Shown: positions 23,261-35,576 of the stretch, piece by piece
Numbering within the stretch: position 1 is the first letter of the stretch
Layout of the letters: every line of letters starts with the position of its first letter
Assembly: GCA_013368325.1 (NCBI GenBank)
Contig: JAACJK010000058.1
Span: 806,001 to 870,000 of the forward strand
Reading direction: 5' to 3'
Length of the DNA: 64,000 nt
Source: Ephemerocybe angulata
Taxonomy: Eukaryota; Basidiomycota; Agaricomycetes; Agaricales; Psathyrellaceae
Notes under the pieces: model-generated
What the model was told of the DNA's origin: nothing
What the model saw: the letters and a program-made list of their open reading frames with translations, nothing else
The model's database searches: none
Translations under genes and position numbers: made by a program

Positions 23261-25010
23261 GTAGCTAGAACTATCTGTCGTCCCCCTTGGCTGGATAGCA
23301 TTGACTGACACACTCGCTTCAAGTCCTTTGTACTCCTACCTATATTACCCCGATATCTACCAACCGTTGAATTCGGGACCTACTTTCCGGCGGCTACACG
23401 GCAACTGCACGCACTGTATAGGGCGAAGGCTATAGTCTAAGGAGCGTCAGATCTTTGCCGCCCACGCGTTTGGGGCGGTTTCAGTCCAACAGAACCAAGA
23501 CCCCGCGGCGGGAATGAGAGGTCAGTCTTCGTCGATTGCATGCGTGTACGGTGGTTCACCTACGTTCTGTACCAGCTCGTATAAATCCTGAATCGTTTTA
23601 AATCGTGACATACCTTGGATGGGAGACGACTCGAGTATAATACGGAAAAGGTGAGTTCAAGCACGCTTTTTCAGACGTGAATATGTGTGCTAACCCGACG
23701 AGCAAGTTTCTTCCGAACTTCAATCCACGCCTGCACTCTGCCATACGCAATAGGCCAATCACACCGCTACCTGACTTACTCGCCGCTCTCCTGTACCAAC
23801 CACCGCTCCCAATTCAATCCGTTGCGATATCTGAAGAATCGCATTCTTGCTCCACCTCCTGCTTCGGAAATGGAACTACGGCCCCGCCTAGCGTCCACTC
23901 GCTCTCCTTCTCCTCTAACCCCCCATCCCTCCGCCTCAATCACCGGGGACTTCTGAGAAGCGTCGAGTAGGAGCGCAGGACGAACCCATCCATTCGAACT
24001 CGCACCTCGACTACATATTCGACAGTCGCCAAAAGCCCGGACGAGTAAGGCGCCATCGTTTTTGAAGGAGACCTGGGGTACGCAAACATCAGCGAACGTC
24101 ACAGGAGATTGCGAGACTTGACCGAGAGAAGCTCTACGTCGTCGCAGGGATGGAGCTTTGACGGCGAGGGTGTTATCCATACCCCGCCCACGATCGTCGA
24201 TCGGCATACCGAGGAAGTTTGGTAATAAACGCGAAGCGGTCGAAGTACAAGGCTACTGTTGGGCGATGAGGCTGGAGACGGAGGGTTGGCTGGATGGGAT
24301 GCGAAGTGAGTACGCTCGTGGCCTGGATAATTTACTTACCTCTCGCAGGGCCTTTTCCTTATCAGTTCTCGCACACAGCCTCGCCCTCAGGCCTCAGGCT
24401 TGATTCCGAGGCTCTGCGGCCCTCGTAGCCCGGATAGTCCGATCCGACCGAGAGTTCGAGAAGACGGCATTACCTCGACATCCTCCATCTCGTCAGCCGG
24501 TCGACGAGAGTGCGTAGGGTGGTGTGACCTTGCTGGGATTGGGCAGCCGCTTCTCGGTGATGATGTATCAACCAGGCGGCCAAGGATATCGGTTCGCCCG
24601 AACACCTCCGTATCTCGGCGCTGCTATCGTCGCTATCGTCGGTGGCCTCCGAATGACGACGAGGTTTAAGAGCGATGATTTTCTTGGGCAAGGGTACTGG
24701 GAACCGAGGGTTAGTCGAAGCCAGTAAACCTGCGATGCACCGTTCTCGCAGACCTCCAGCTCATCGCTTCTCCCGCGCCGGCCCTCTGTGGTATACATGA
24801 GGTCTGCTGCGCAGCCAACATCTCGGGCGATCTCACATCCTCGCTCTCCACTGACTTTTCGTTGAAACCGGGTAACTATGACCTGCAACCGCTTAGCTCT
24901 TTGACTGACATTCCTCCGTCATCTAACCATGCTGGCTTTGGTGGGAGTTGACCTTACCCGTTCCCTCTCCGCCTCACAGAACCTCTGGCCCATCGATTAC
25001 ATACATGCAT
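23261..25010 (+). repeat. Spacer intron-like module, copy 2b
   Basis: Intron-like blocks at about 23261-23326, 23651-23702 (GTGAGTTCAAG...GACGAG) and 24306-24348 (GTGAGTACG...CTCTCGCAG) align with spacers 1 and 3 and the post-Helitron spacer. The 24420-24770 block resembles 44815-45185, including AGCCGGTCGACGAGAGTGCG. No intact protein is visible. Confidence 0.5.
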
Positions 25011-25414
25011 AGGACTGTTTCGTCTTGTCCTCGATCCCGTCCAGACTGTGGGCACGCGAGGTAGATCCGGGACGTCAAACATTTGGAAGTGCTTTCCTCT
25101 CAACACCCAAGATCTCATTGCTAGGAACAGAACGCACGATATCAGCTGCTTTCATCTCGACCTCAACGCCTGGTACTCAAACGCGTGGAGGGAATGGCCA
25201 AGAATGGCATGGCTGCACTTGCAGCAGACTGATGCAAATGGGGGTCTACGCAGTTTTTTGTATACCTTCAACAAGATAATAGACCGGTTTCCTAGAGCCT
25301 CTGACCCTTAAGGGCCCACTCAGTACTACCACCTCAAGGCCATGAAATAAGTGGACACTCTTTATCTAGGGCCTAATCGTGGAAGTTGAACATCCTACCA
25401 GCGCTACAGGCGAA
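25011..25414. other. Spacer 2 end, possible orphan frame only
   Basis: A short open frame (25048-25311, 87 codons, Trp-rich, containing HLDLNAWYSNAWREW) looks protein-like, but it has no recognised family and no copy elsewhere in the window. I do not call it as a gene. Confidence 0.3.
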
Positions 25415-25728
25415 GCGTCGCGGGCGCTTATTTGCTCAATCCACGCCTAATTGTCTGTGGACTTCAAATTCGTCACAAAGAGGATGTGTGTGCTTATCTT
25501 TCCATAGTATATGGGCGTGAGCTCTGTGGTGCTCCAGCGATTTAGTCAGAGACCGCCATGCGATGGGCCAACGATGGGCGAGCGTTTGCGGGCAAAGCTC
25601 CGGGGGCGGGAGGCGGAGTTCGAATCCTAGGTTGACCTCCTACCATCACCTCACCGTTGTCTGCGCGGATTCCCCTTGCCCATTCCTGGGCGGTCTGCCT
25701 CCATACCACCTTGACGAAGCATCCAACG
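25415..25728 (+). promoter_or_regulatory. NLR3 upstream region with CGGGCGCTTATT motif
   Basis: GCGTCGCGGGCGCTTATTT at 25415-25433 lies about 300 bases before the ATG. The region is closely similar to the NLR4 upstream region, including GGGAGGCGGAGTTCGAATCC near 25609. That word resembles a tRNA B box, but no tRNA can be folded around it. Confidence 0.55.
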
Positions 25729-28700
25729 ATGGATTCGCGCTCAGGATCGCCCAAGCCTCGGAAACGAGACCGAGTTATGCATGCGCTCGGCCTCGATCGA
25801 TTCAGACGCTCGGCCTCCCCGTCGCCTCGTGGTTCCACAAGTAAAACCCGCAAGAAGCTATTTGAGGGGGTGAAGACAGCGCTGGAGACTGTGGTCACCG
25901 TGGCAGATGTGTTTCCGCCGTTGAAGAGTACGGCTGCTGGATTGCTGGTCCTTTTGAAGGCGATCGATGTGAGTCTTCAGAGTCCTGCTTCAAGACCGTG
26001 ACTTCTCATGTATCGATAGGACTACGGGGAGAATCGGAAAGAGTTTACACGTCTTTCTGAAAAGCTGGAGGCTCTGTCGGAGATTATGGTATCTTTTCCG
26101 GTCGAGTTTCCGGAGGAAGTGGGGGATCGCTTCCGTGGGCTTGCAAGGTGAGCATCGGAATTGGGCTCACATATCCCTGAGTTCTACTCTAACTATGTGT
26201 ATTTCTAGCATCGTGGAAGAAAGTCAGAAGGTACTTGAAGAGAGGCTCGACCCGAAGAGGTCGAAGATAGAGCGCTTCATCTTGTCTCCTCGGGACAAGG
26301 AGGAGGTCCTGAAAATCACCCAAGAGATCAGCTTTGCCATCGAGATTGCTATGGTTGGTGCTCCACATATCCGCACCTCTTCCTTTCTCTCACGTCCTCT
26401 AGTTTCGGTCCACAATACAGAATGAGTTCTGCACCTTGCAAGTCGTTGAAGGAGTCGGTTGGTTGAAAGCACGAATCAATGGTAAGTATCCGACAACGAG
26501 ATTGATTATCACCGCACTCGACTAACTTTCTTTAGTGATTGAGGACTTCTCTGGAACCATCCGTACCATTAAGAAGGACGTGAAATTGCTGCTCCGATCA
26601 GGTAGGCTGCTTGCACTCCCGGTTCGCCTGAGCTCTGCTGACCGCTGGCTTTTCAGAGCTTTTGAAGAAGCTTGGAGAGGTGACCGGTGCGGAATACTCG
26701 AACCCCGAGCGGGGGACTGGCTGCACTCCCGGATCCCGACTCGCGCTCCTAGCCAGGCTTCTCGTCTGGGCGACGGACCGAAGCTCACCTCACATCTTCT
26801 GGCTCAGTGGGCCGGCCGGAACGGGGAAGACGGCAGTGTCGAAGACGTTCTGCACCCAGCTCGACGAACGGCGACTGCTCGGTGGTAGCTTCTTCTGTAC
26901 TCTCAAGGAACGGGACTTGCAGGACGTTTCCTTGATCATCCCTACCCTTGCGCGGATTATGGCCGAAACACGACCTGACTTTGGATCCGCCCTCCAAAAG
27001 GTTCTGGAGACCGACAAGGGCTGTCGAGACCCAACGAAGATGGCACTTGATAGGCAATACTCTAAGCTTATCCACGAACCTGCGGAGAAGGTCTTTAAAT
27101 CTGGCGATCTCCTTGTCATCTGCATCGACGCCTTGGACGAATGTAGGAACACCGGTGCTGTCGCGCAGCTCCTCACTGTGCTCTTGAGAACGACGACTAG
27201 ATCGGTGAAGTTTATGCTCACAAGTAGGCCGGAGATAGCTCTCAGAGAATCTTTCGAGTCTTCTACCATCCATAGCCAGCTGCGCCTATACGATATTGAG
27301 GATCATATTGTCAGGGCGGACGTCATTCTGTTCCTCACTGAACGGTTCCGAAACGTTCGAGCAATCTACCAGCATTACCAGGACACTTGGCCACCTCCGG
27401 AAATCGAGCAAATCGCCGACTTCTCTGGAAAGCTGTTCATCGTCGCATTCACTGCTTTCAAATACATTACCGCCCCCAACGGAGTCTCCATCGAGAGGTT
27501 CAAGGAATTCAACCGGCAGTCCGACGGTATCGAAGCTATCGACAGCCTCTATTCTGACATCATGGAGGAAGCGTTCAAAGGACTGAAACCTCGTGAACAG
27601 GAGCTCGTCCACTCGTGCTTGTCCCTTCTCGTCTCGGCGCAGCGCCCACTCTCACCCCACGATTATAGTAGATTACTTGACAAGGACATACACCTTATCC
27701 GGGAGGCGTTCAAGGCGCTCCACTCTGTCGTCCAGGTACCCGAAGAAGGCATCGACGACGGCAGCATCTCAATCTACCACGCGTCCTTTGTCGACTTCGT
27801 CACTTCGCATACACCACGCGAGCAAAGATGGGCCGTGGAGAAGGCTATAGCTCACGCGGCGACGGGTGACGCGTGCTTCCGTATCATGGACTTGATGCTT
27901 TGCTTTGGTATCTCAGGCGCCCAGACGTCGTACCTGAGCAACGATGACCAACCCACCCCTCTAAAACTTTCTTCTGAGTTGACGTACGCCTGCAGCGCCT
28001 GGGGCGACCATGCTATATATGCAGGGCTCGAGTCCGAGACGCTGCAGCAGAAGGTTGAGGCATTTCTGAAAGCCGAGAAGTTTTGGTACTGGCTGGAGGC
28101 CTTGAGCGCAATAAAGGCTGTGAAATACGGGTACAGCATACTCTGGAAGATATCCAAGGCAGGTCTTCCTACGTAGCGTATGACGAGAGCTGGTGTATTG
28201 ACATTCGAGATAGGCAGCGACCTCGACGGAACTCCAAACCCTGTCAAACGACCTCGGAGACCTTGTACACAACTTCGAGATACCTATCGCCCACAGCGCT
28301 CCGCATTTATACCTCTCTGCAATTCCATTCTCCAGTGCACCGTCTGCGGAAGCGCAAATATCAGTCCCTCCTTTGGAATCTGTTCCTATTGTCCATCATC
28401 GTCCTAGCGCGGGACGCGAGATTCTCAGCATTAACCTTGGGACTCATATGGGGTGCAGCAGTCTAGTGTTCTCGCCCGATGGCAAATACATCGCTGCTGC
28501 TATCAATGGCAAAGATCCAGGGTCCTACAGTGTCATAGTTTACACGCGAGGAGGACAACGTTCCCCAGAAATCCCTGCTATGGAGCATCCAGCCTATATT
28601 CACTCCGTCGCATACTCCCCCAACGGGCGCTGCATTGCCTCTGCTTCATACGATGGGGCCATCAGAATCTGGGATGCCCAGACAGGGATGCCTGCCTCTG

Positions 28701-30663
28701 ATCCCTTACGGGGACATACCGATACAGTCTGGGCGGTGGCCTACTCGCCTGACGGCAGGTATATCACCTCAGGTTCCGAAGACAAGACCATACGGCTCTG
28801 GGATGCCCAAAAGGGGGTGCCTGTCCTTCAACCTTTCGCGGGTCATACAGGTGCCATTTGCACAGTCGCCTACTCCTCCGACGGCAGATATGTAGTTTCA
28901 GGATCAACGGACTACACCCTTCGAATTTGGGATGCTCAGACGGGGCGGGCTGCGTTCGGGCCAATCACAGGACATACCAACGTAGTGAGCTCAGTAGCAT
29001 ACTCTCCCGACGGAAAGCACATCGTATCCGGCTCGTACGACTTGACGGTTCGAATTTGGGACACATGTACAGGACAGGCGACCATAGGGCCTATGATGGG
29101 CCACACAGACGACGTCAACTCAGTGGCATTCTCACCTGATGGGAAGTTTGTGGTGTCAAGCTCAAAAGACAAGACGGTGCAAATTTGGGACGCTCAAACA
29201 GGGGAGATTGCCTCGGAGCGCCTTGAAGGTCACACTGCTGCAGTTGTATCAGTCGCCTACTCCCCTGACGGAAAGTGCATTGCGACAGGGTCGATGGACA
29301 ATACCATTCGATTGTGGGACGCTCGCATGGACCGGCCTGCCTCTGATTCTGCGCCAGGTCACATTTTCGGCATTTGGACTGTCGCCTATTCTCCCGATGG
29401 AAAGTTTCTCGCATCAGGCTCAGGCGATGGCACCGTTCGAGTCTGGGATGCCCAAACTGGGGACCTTCCTTTCCCGCCAATGCGGATGGACAACAACACG
29501 CCAGTCTACTCATTAGCCTACTCCCCTAACGAAGAATATCTTGTCTGTGGTTTGAATGACGGAACAGTTTGCCTTTGGCACGCTCAAACGGGCAAACCTG
29601 CGTCCGATATTACCGTGTCAGGCCATACCACGATCATCTATTCTCTAGCATTCTCCCCCAATGGAACAACCATTGCGTCAGCCTCGGGAGACAAGACAAT
29701 TCGGCTTTGGGATGCCCGGACAGGAGAACCCCGAGGCGAGCCACTGACTAGGCATACCGAGGCGGTTGCCGCAGTTGCATGGTCCCCCGATGGGAAATAC
29801 CTCGCGTCAGGCGCATGCGACACTGACACCGTGCGAGTTTGGGACCTCACTGGCGCTCAGCGCATCTTTGAGCCCATGGCGGGGCACACTGACGATGTTT
29901 GGTCGGTGGCCTGGTCTCCAGATGGCCGGCATATAGCCTCGGGCTCCAAGGATAAGACCATTCGGCTTTGGGACGCCAAGACAAGGCAGCCCATTGGCAA
30001 GCCTATCACTGTCCACACAGAGGCGGTTAGAACCGTAGTCTACTCGCCCGACAGAAGCTGCATTGCTTCGGGGTCAAGCGATGCCACAATTCGCCTTTGG
30101 GACACCCAAACAGGGGAACCGCTCTCTTCTCCAATCATCGGCCATGGGGCGCCGGTGATGTCAGTGGCATTCTCCCCGACCGATGGCCGATTTGCCTCGG
30201 GGTCCATGGACACCACTGTACGGATCTGGAAGCTGCCCCAGGAGGAATCGACGCAGATGCCGCGCACACACCCGACCCTAAATGGTATGTACACCGTCTT
30301 TCCAAGCCCTGCATTCCGGTCGCTGAACTATTCAACAGATCCGGTCTATCTACACGATTATCCGCACGGTGTTTATACCATTGGAAGCGACGGATGGCTT
30401 CGAGACTCAGCAGGCCATCTCCTGCTTTGGGTCCCAGTGGCCCATCGCCCTGGCCTGTATTGTGGCGGCCTTGAGCGCATCATCGGAAATATCGCCACCA
30501 CGAAGGTAGAACTTACAAAGGCCGTCGCACACGGGGAGAACTGGCTCAAGTAGGTTGCTCACCCACATATCCCGCTTGCACGTCTGACAGCTTTCTTTAT
30601 CTTCGTAGATGCAGAGATCCTTCGTCGGGTAACGAAGCACACTACTGGCCGTGGCCCGCTTGA
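25729..30663 (+). CDS. NLR3: NACHT-WD40 STAND receptor, intact
   Basis: Exons: 25729-25968, 26020-26147, 26209-26353, 26421-26481, 26536-26601, 26657-28158, 28214-30284, 30339-30549, 30609-30663, summing to 4479 nt (1492 aa, no stop). The start MDSRSGSPKPRKRDR is a basic head shared with NLR4. The helical block (FEGVKTALETVVTVADVFPP) and IVEESQKVLEERLDPKR precede the NACHT: GPAGTGKT near residue 264, then VICIDALDEC and LTSRPE. A helical linker contains SIYHASFVDFVTSHT. WD40 blades run to about residue 1390, followed by VYLHDYPHG and a short last exon ending AHYWPWPA. The intron at 28159-28213 uses a GC donor. The 54-nt intron at 30285-30338 has no stop and could be retained. Parts are nearly identical to NLR2 (27391-27700) and NLR4 (27731-27880), suggesting gene conversion. 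Confidence 0.9.
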
Positions 30664-31215
30664 GATACCCTCAGCTCTGTTTGACTTACGCTATGCCGTG
30701 CCCATAAACAATGCCCGATATACCTCGTCTTCTTACGTCCCCACCACAACTTCTGTCCCAGTGGCCCTTTCGTGTGCCTTCTTCATTGCGCATTTAAGAC
30801 CCACCATGCATTTCCCAAGTATTCGTGCTACCCTCGTCCCCTATGTTACCTTTCTGCGTTCGCTCTCGAGAGGCCCTATTTTATTATTCTATTTGCCCGA
30901 GCCCAGCATTCCTCAGTCGCATTAGTGTTTATTTGCCATCCCCGCGGAGTTGTACTCGTTTTTTAAGCGTTGTTTTGGCTCCTTACCCGTCCTTTCCCTT
31001 CTACCTAGTCCCTTACGCGTACCGTTTTCCCTCACCTCAAATATTCTACATGCCCATTGACACTAACACTCGCTCATTCTTTCCTTCCTCATACCCAGGG
31101 CGCTCTGTTTCCACTCCACCCTTCCCCACATGGTAGTAGGTACAGTATCTTTACCGGTTTATCCCGTTCAAAATCCCCAGGTGCGATGGATTCTGCGTGA
31201 CAAGGTGGGCCCGTG
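30664..31215 (+). other. NLR3 3' flank, probable 3' UTR and terminator region
   Basis: Pyrimidine-rich, no gene seen. It is collinear with the NLR4 flank: CTTTCCTTCCTCATACCCAGG near 31079 matches CTTTCCTTGCTCATACCCAG near 51510. Confidence 0.45.
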
Positions 31216-31610
31216 CAAAATAAGCGCCCGCCCTTGGTCAGGCGTTCGGAGCGAGGTTGAAATATGATCATTCCGATGCGGCTTGGTCATCGAACTTATC
31301 CATCGCCACCTCCCAGGTCTCAATATGACTGGTGTGTGCGACTGAGGATAAGATGGTTGGCGGACACCCCACGCAGGCCGACGCACTAATTGTGCGGGGC
31401 AATGATTTGCAGCTTCTGTCCAACGACATATTGGCGGTCTTTCCAACCACAGTGGGTTGTATCACCGTGTATGAGCTCCATGAAATGCTATCTGCATGTT
31501 TAGAAGTACCCCCTGTGACCCGGCGAACGAACTGAGACAACTCGCAGGAGGCGTATATTAGACGCTTGAATAAGCGCCCACCGGCGTGCTTCTGAAATTG
31601 GTCTATAAAG
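31216..31610 (+). repeat. Duplicated NLR 3' flank, copy 3
   Basis: AAAATAAGCGCCCGCCC opens the block and CGCTTGAATAAGCGCCC (31564-31580) closes it, followed by GGTCTATAAAGGGA near 31603. This intact copy shows where the transposon island entered the unit-4 copy: its GAGCTCCATGAAATGCTATC is split there. Confidence 0.6.
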
Positions 31611-33130
31611 GGATTTAGGCGACGAGATTCATACATAAATCTAGGTTACACTAAAGTGGATACGCCAAGCATGTATCCTGTTATAATTATTTCTCGAAAG
31701 CGGTAGTATACCTGGTATCTGAAGTACATAGGTGGCCAGGCCCGATACATGCGTGAAACATGTAGCCTGTATGCCACGGGGTGCTAACTTCGCGTCAATC
31801 TGTCCACTAGACGCAGGCTCGGTATCCACTATCTCTCGGGCGATGGGAACCACAGCTACGCCATACTCGGCGCTCCGCCTTCTCCCTTTTCACCCAACCG
31901 AAACCCTCTGCTATCAGCCATCTCCGGGCCTGACCACGAAGCGGTCTGTTGGTCAGAGGACGGCTGAGAATACGGAAGTTGCAAAAAGATGTCGACGTAT
32001 GAGTGGTTCATGCAAGTCAACTTTCGGCTGTGGTCGTTTCGGCGTTTACCTCTTACCAGCTGTTCCGAATCGTATTGTTGGCTCAAGCTTTGCTATCGTT
32101 CTATGGTCAGTCGTGAGGTGCTGCGCTTGTGTGGTGACCATACCAACTGCACAATGGTGCGGTATATCAGGCGTGATGCCGAAGAAATGTCGGCGACGTA
32201 CCTGTCCATTAAGCTGGCAACTCGAAGCCCCTCGGTCAAAGGTCAGTTCCAGTGCGCCGAAATGAGACTTCTCTGATGATACACGCCTTGGTTAGAACCT
32301 TTTCCTCGATTCGTTCCTATGCATTTGGACTGTGTATGCGAGTGCAGGACGCGGCGTGACTGAATGGAAAGATGGGCACTCAAATGGCGGATACTCGCCG
32401 AACCGTGTGCTATGGGGTATGCCAGGCCAAGGATCTTGAGTGAAGTGGGCTGGTATTGTCAATGATAGATTATGATAGAGGTTTAGATGCGTTATGGACT
32501 AGGAGGGTTGGTTTTGGGACTTCGAGATTCGCGCGAGATTCAGTGAGCAATAGTTCAGACAGGAAGACAAGGTAAGCTAAGATAAGTCGACAAGGATCCG
32601 AAGGACACCCGGGAGTCATGGTGGTAGAGGGCGAGGGGGAGTGAGGAGGGCCGATGTCATAGGGAGACGAACGCGCCGAGGAGCCTTCAAGCAGGCTCTA
32701 ATAAGTCCATATCCCGCTTTGACACCAGCATTCCAGCCACCCACAGTCTCCGAAACTGTGGAATTCAAGGCGTGGTGAGTGCCAAGCTTGGGTGCGCGTC
32801 GTTTTCTCTCCATCTCGAGATTGGGTGGCTTTGTCAGGTCGGTTGGCGGTATCTTCCTCGCGACATGCCATTCTTCTGCATAGTGCAACATCGGCTTTAG
32901 GCGTCCAAGTCTTTTATCGCCATATTCTAAGACCGATCGGTGCAACGAAGCCCAAGTCTCCTACCAGATGAGTCCTGCGGATCTGAAGGGGGCCACTGAA
33001 AGACTTGAAGTCGACATAGATTCCCGCAAGTTCCCGCCTCCCCATCCATAGCCCAACCAGCTCTACTAATCTCTGAGACGGAGACACCCACAACTCGATG
33101 AATGTGCTTGCCTCGGAATCGATTCACAGT
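31611..33130 (+). repeat. Spacer module D1, copy 3
   Basis: Matches D1 near 6000 and 62564 (ATGTATCCTG-TATAATTAT, ACCTGGTATCTG-AGTACATAGG), then GATTATGATAGAGG near 32470 and TCCCGCCTCCCCATCCATAG near 33033. Frames such as 31732-32265 (177 codons) carry no recognisable domain and no conserved counterpart. Confidence 0.5.
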
Positions 33131-33995
33131 CAGTGTTCTCTCTCCGTCGTCCGGATGGTACTTCTTCCTTGAGGTTGATCGCGAGCTTGGTGAGTCTATA
33201 CTGCTGCAATAGATGGTGTTCCAAGTGCCAGAGCCTTCGCGAGCACCCGACGCTGACTCAGGGTGTTGGTCGAAAGGAAAGGGTCGGACCTGCCATCCGG
33301 GCCCGAATAAGCACTTGGTTCTCACGCTCAATCAGTGCCATCTTCCGTTCCGTCCACCTCAGAGCCAGACCTCCAGGCCTCCCCTTTCAATCATGCTCTT
33401 TCCCTAGCCTCCCGGTACTGCATCTCGCAGTACACGCTGCCCATGGCACCAAGGACGCTGAAACGCCATCATGCACCGATTTCAACAGCAGACTCGCGCT
33501 CGCCCCACGACCGTCGCCCCCAATCCAATACTACGCGTTCACAGAGTTCGATTGAGGGAGTGGTCGGGGTGAATGGTGCCGTCTGAGGAAGTTGTGACTT
33601 ATTCGCCTCGACTGCCGGACAGCAATCAGAAGAGCCTGCTATGAGGAGAGGCTATCTCTTTTGCAGCATTCCTCACGTATCCTCGAACGGCAGCGAACGA
33701 TACAGGGGATCGAGAGAATGGGGGAAGAATGGCTTCAGGGTCCTCGCAGGCGTGAAACATTGAAAGCGATGGAGCGGACATCGTGGTTTCTAGCAGACGT
33801 CCTCAACTTCTCGCCCACGATCTCAAAATCCGGCCTTTCCCTAGCATCCCGCTGCTGCGTCTCTCGCTCATCGCGCCAACGACCCAGAATCCACGAATCC
33901 ACTACAACGCTATACAGTCGACTCGCGCTTCGCCCAATCCTCGCCCCTCTGGACCAGTTGTCGCTTTCTAGAGTCCGATCGAGCAAATAGCTGGA
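33131..33995 (+). repeat. Spacer module M, copies 3 and 4
   Basis: Two successive copies. The first (33133-33555) has the frame AAHGTKDAETPSCTDFNSRL, ending FTEFD, very like copy 2. The second (33661-33990) is more diverged but keeps TTLYSRLALRPILAPLDQL. No complete gene. Confidence 0.45.
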
Positions 33996-35300
33996 CTGAA
34001 TGGATATCAGATGAGGAGGTAGCTATCTGCGGTGTTCCTCGGCTGGGCGCCCCTGACTTACATCCTCGTTTCCAGATCTCGTCCCCACCTATCCCCCCAT
34101 TCACCCACCGCACTGGACCCGAGACCCAACTTTACAGCTACTCGCACTATCGGCGCTACGTATACGACGATGGAAACACCTTCCCCGCCGTCCACGGGCT
34201 CGGAACTGTCTCCAGTCCGCCAAACCAAGACCGTGCGGGGGCCAGGGGATGGATGTGTGGGTGAGTTCGTAGACTGCATGGGTTGAGGCGCCTCACCTAC
34301 CTTTTCTACCAGTTTGTATCCATCCCGACTTGTTCACAGTCGCTACATACCTTGGATAAGCGATTGCGCAAGTGGAACATGGAAAAGGTGAGTTCAGTCA
34401 TCGCTTATCCAGACGCGAATATGTGTGCCAACTTGATCAGCCATTTTCTTTGGAGATTCAATCGACACAGCCGGCAATACACCGCGGCGCCAGTCACACA
34501 AGCGAACGAAGTACACAACACTTGGTCCTACCCGTCTCCTTCCCCCGTCGACCTCGGGGCACGCATGACTGCGCCCCAAACCGACTCGCCCTCCTTCTCC
34601 ATTCGACACCCTACCTCTACCGCCCCCGCCTTTATCAACGAGCATTTCCGCGAAGCGTCAAGCTGGAACGCGGGAACAAAGCGGAACATCCGAGCCCGCG
34701 GTTCGACTACTCCGAGACACTCCAAACAGAGGAACACGGGGACGAATGTGGCGTATCGTTGGAGGAGACCTGGTATATCCCCTTTTCGAACATTAGATCT
34801 TGAAACCGACACGAAAGCGGCTTCAGCGTCGTTGCTGGTCTGAGGGACGGGGGCGATGGTGCAGAGAGTATGAGAAGTGGCTTCTGGGGGCCGCCATCGG
34901 TCTCTCGCTCGCGATCTTTCATACCGAGCGAGTTCGATACCAGAGCGCGAAGAGGCTCCAGCCATTCTCGCTCTTGGGCGAGATGGGAGGCAGAGGGTTG
35001 GGGTGATGGAACGCGAAGTGAGCTTGCGATGGACCTTGCTCGTACGGCATACTTACTCCTGTTAGCACCTCCCGCTTATCGCTTCTTGCACGCAGACCCG
35101 CCGTTGTTAATTCTGCTCTTGGGTGAGATGGGAGGAAGAAGGCGGATGGATGGAATACGAAGAGACTGCTTGACAATCAGAGAGCGGATATGCGTAGAAG
35201 ACACGACGGCCGTATGTCGGATGCCGGTGAGCGCACTCGCAGTGATCAACCTCAACGCCTCACTGGCAGCGATCGCCGACATGCTCACTCCTTAATTAGC
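33996..35300 (+). repeat. Spacer intron-like module, copy 3
   Basis: Aligned intron-like stretches: GAGGTAGCT...GTTTCCAG (about 34018-34075), GTGAGTTCG...TTCTACCAG (about 34261-34312), GTGAGTTCAG...TTGATCAG (34388-34440) and GTGAGCTTG...CTGTTAG (35018-35065). The order matches spacers 1 and 2. An open frame at 34283-34843 has no recognised domain. Confidence 0.5.
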
Positions 35301-35576
35301 GTTTCTGCCCCTCCGCCTCCGACGCGCACCGCGCACACCCGACTACGTCGTACGCAACAGCGACGTGGAAGTACGTTCGATCTACGCAAGATATGCTCCC
35401 CTATCGACGACGCGCCTGGCCGATATCCTTCTATGAGAATCCAGGGCAGAGACGGTCGAGGGTGAGGCTCGAGGCAGGGTGCGATAAAGGAGTCTGCCTA
35501 ATTTAAAGGCAAGAATGTATACGACTTACTGTACATGAAATACACTGGTTTTGTGATATACAAAATGATATTGAGG
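35301..35576. other. Short spacer stretch without gene
   Basis: Nothing recognisable beyond AT-rich sequence near 35500-35570. Confidence 0.3.

Noticed and set aside
25605..25635. tRNA B-box-like word GAGTTCGAATCC upstream of NLR3 (variants before NLR2 and NLR4)
   Set aside because: No A box, acceptor stem or anticodon arm can be placed around it. Paralogues vary inside the would-be B box, so it is just conserved NLR upstream sequence.
31732..32265. 177-codon + strand frame in spacer 3
   Set aside because: It overlaps the duplicated D1 module, which in other units is broken by stops and indels in this frame.
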